From assembly GCA_018971455.1 (NCBI GenBank), contig JAGXAV010000008.1, positions 1 through 16,172 of the forward strand: a stretch of 16,172 nt of DNA, in the 5' to 3' direction. Positions 15,511 through 16,172 of the stretch are shown here, one piece after another. The stretch comes from Rhodospirillales bacterium. Its GTDB lineage: Bacteria > Pseudomonadota > Alphaproteobacteria > Acetobacterales > Acetobacteraceae. Below the pieces are notes generated by a model that was not told the DNA's origin, made no database searches, and worked only from the letters and a program-made list of their open reading frames with translations. A program made the translations under genes and the position numbers. Every line of letters begins with the position of its first letter. The stretch's first letter is position 1.

Positions 15511-16172
15511 TTATGCGGCGATGGCCGGCCAGCGGGAGAGCAGGCCGGATGCCGCCTCGAAAAGGGCGGCGAGGCGCAGCAGGGCGGGTTCGGCGCGGAA
15601 GCGGCCGGCCACCTGGAGGCCGATCGGCATGCCGTCGCTGCCGAAGCCGCAGGGCAGGCTGATCGCGGGGTGGCCGGTCATGTTGAACACCATCGTCCAC
15701 GGGAACCAGTTCGACCGCAGATCGGCGAATTCCGTGCCGTCGATCTCGATGGGAGCGAAGAGGTCCTGCTCGATCGGCAACGCAGTGCGCGAGAGGGTCG
15801 GGGTGACCAGGAAATCATGCGTGCGCAGCAGCGACTGGAGGTGGCGGAACAGCGCGGTGCGGCCGAACAGGGCGGCCTGGTAGTCCTCGCCGCTGACCTG
15901 CGCGGCGAGGGCGAGCTGGCGCAGCAGGGAGGGGCTCATGCGCGCGGCGTCACGTGCCGCCATGGGGCCGAAGCGGGCGCGCCAGCTGGTGTGGTTGATG
16001 GCGCGCCAGAGGGGCTCGATGTCGAAGCCGTCGCCGGAGATTTCCGAGAGGTCGGCGCCGAGATCGGCGAGGCGGTGCAATGACCGGTCGAACGCGGCGG
16101 CGACGTCGGCCGAGATCCTGCGACCGGGCGGCGTTGCGCAGAACAGGATGCGGGTGCCGCGCAGATCGCCTT
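15511..16172 (-). CDS. Amidase signature family protein (C-terminal part)
   Basis: The frame is open from the stop at 15511 to the window end, about 220 residues, so the N-terminal part lies outside. The C-terminal hallmark MTGHPAISLPCGFGSDGMPIGLQVAGR is typical of the amidase signature family, as are the preceding DFLVTPTLSRTALPI and the upstream GTRILFCATPPGR ... ADVAAAFDRSLHRLADLGAD segment (strand, helix, then the alternating LADLGA repeat). The catalytic Ser-Ser-Lys region is beyond the edge, so activity cannot be judged. These enzymes hydrolyse aliphatic or aromatic amides. An in-frame TTG at 16080 is not the start because the coding signal continues past it. It is the upstream partner of the class II aldolase gene. 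Confidence 0.88.
   Translation of the reverse strand, partial: GDLRGTRILFCATPPGRRISADVAAAFDRSLHRLADLGADLSEISGDGFDIEPLWRAINHTSWRARFGPMAARDAARMSPSLLRQLALAAQVSGEDYQAALFGRTALFRHLQSLLRTHDFLVTPTLSRTALPIEQDLFAPIEIDGTEFADLRSNWFPWTMVFNMTGHPAISLPCGFGSDGMPIGLQVAGRFRAEPALLRLAALFEAASGLLSRWPAIAA

Noticed and set aside
14821..16083. 420-codon plus-strand frame opposite the aldolase and amidase
   Set aside because: Shadow of two genes with conserved motifs; translation is Gly/Ala/Glu/His-rich without domain signs.

Overview
The window is a GC-rich stretch from a free-living alphaproteobacterium. The neighbourhood D,D-carboxypeptidase / Phasin_2-type phasin / clpS / clpA, the map and radC genes, and the many environmental catabolic genes fit Rhodospirillales, perhaps Acetobacteraceae; this is inferred from gene content and not from a marker gene. 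I see no rRNA, tRNA, CRISPR array, insertion sequence or phage gene. Start choices are by eye from Shine-Dalgarno-like sequences.

Left region (1-4047): a minus-strand operon encodes a CitE/HpcH-type CoA-ester lyase, a family III (CaiB/BaiF) CoA-transferase that overlaps it by 4 bp (ATGA), and an AtoE-type short-chain fatty acid transporter cut by the window start. A divergent lysR-type regulator follows, with a TTGC-N7-GCAA dyad between them. The set reads as uptake, CoA activation and retro-aldol cleavage of a small, perhaps branched (itaconate/citramalate-like) acid.

Housekeeping region (4088-11732): map, a hotdog thioesterase and radC form a tight minus-strand operon. A periplasmic PBP5-like D,D-carboxypeptidase with a C-terminal SPOR domain lies upstream on the same strand. 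Divergent from it is a phasin gene with a good sigma70-type promoter, operator-like dyads at the start site and upstream, and a strong GCAA-loop terminator. Then come clpS and clpA, the N-degron adaptor and unfoldase of the ClpAP protease, separated by 343 bp of structured, repeat-containing DNA.

Right region (11850-16172): a catabolic neighbourhood. A kynurenine-formamidase-like hydrolase (minus) is divergent from a two-gene plus operon encoding a bicupin gentisate-dioxygenase-like protein and an alpha/beta hydrolase. Facing these on the minus strand are a class II aldolase/adducin protein and the C-terminal part of an amidase. The usual gentisate-pathway partners (maleylpyruvate isomerase, fumarylpyruvate hydrolase) are absent here, so the true substrate is open. 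This is the least predictable and most interesting part of the window. Nothing seen amounts to a clearly new defence, mobile or RNA-guided system.
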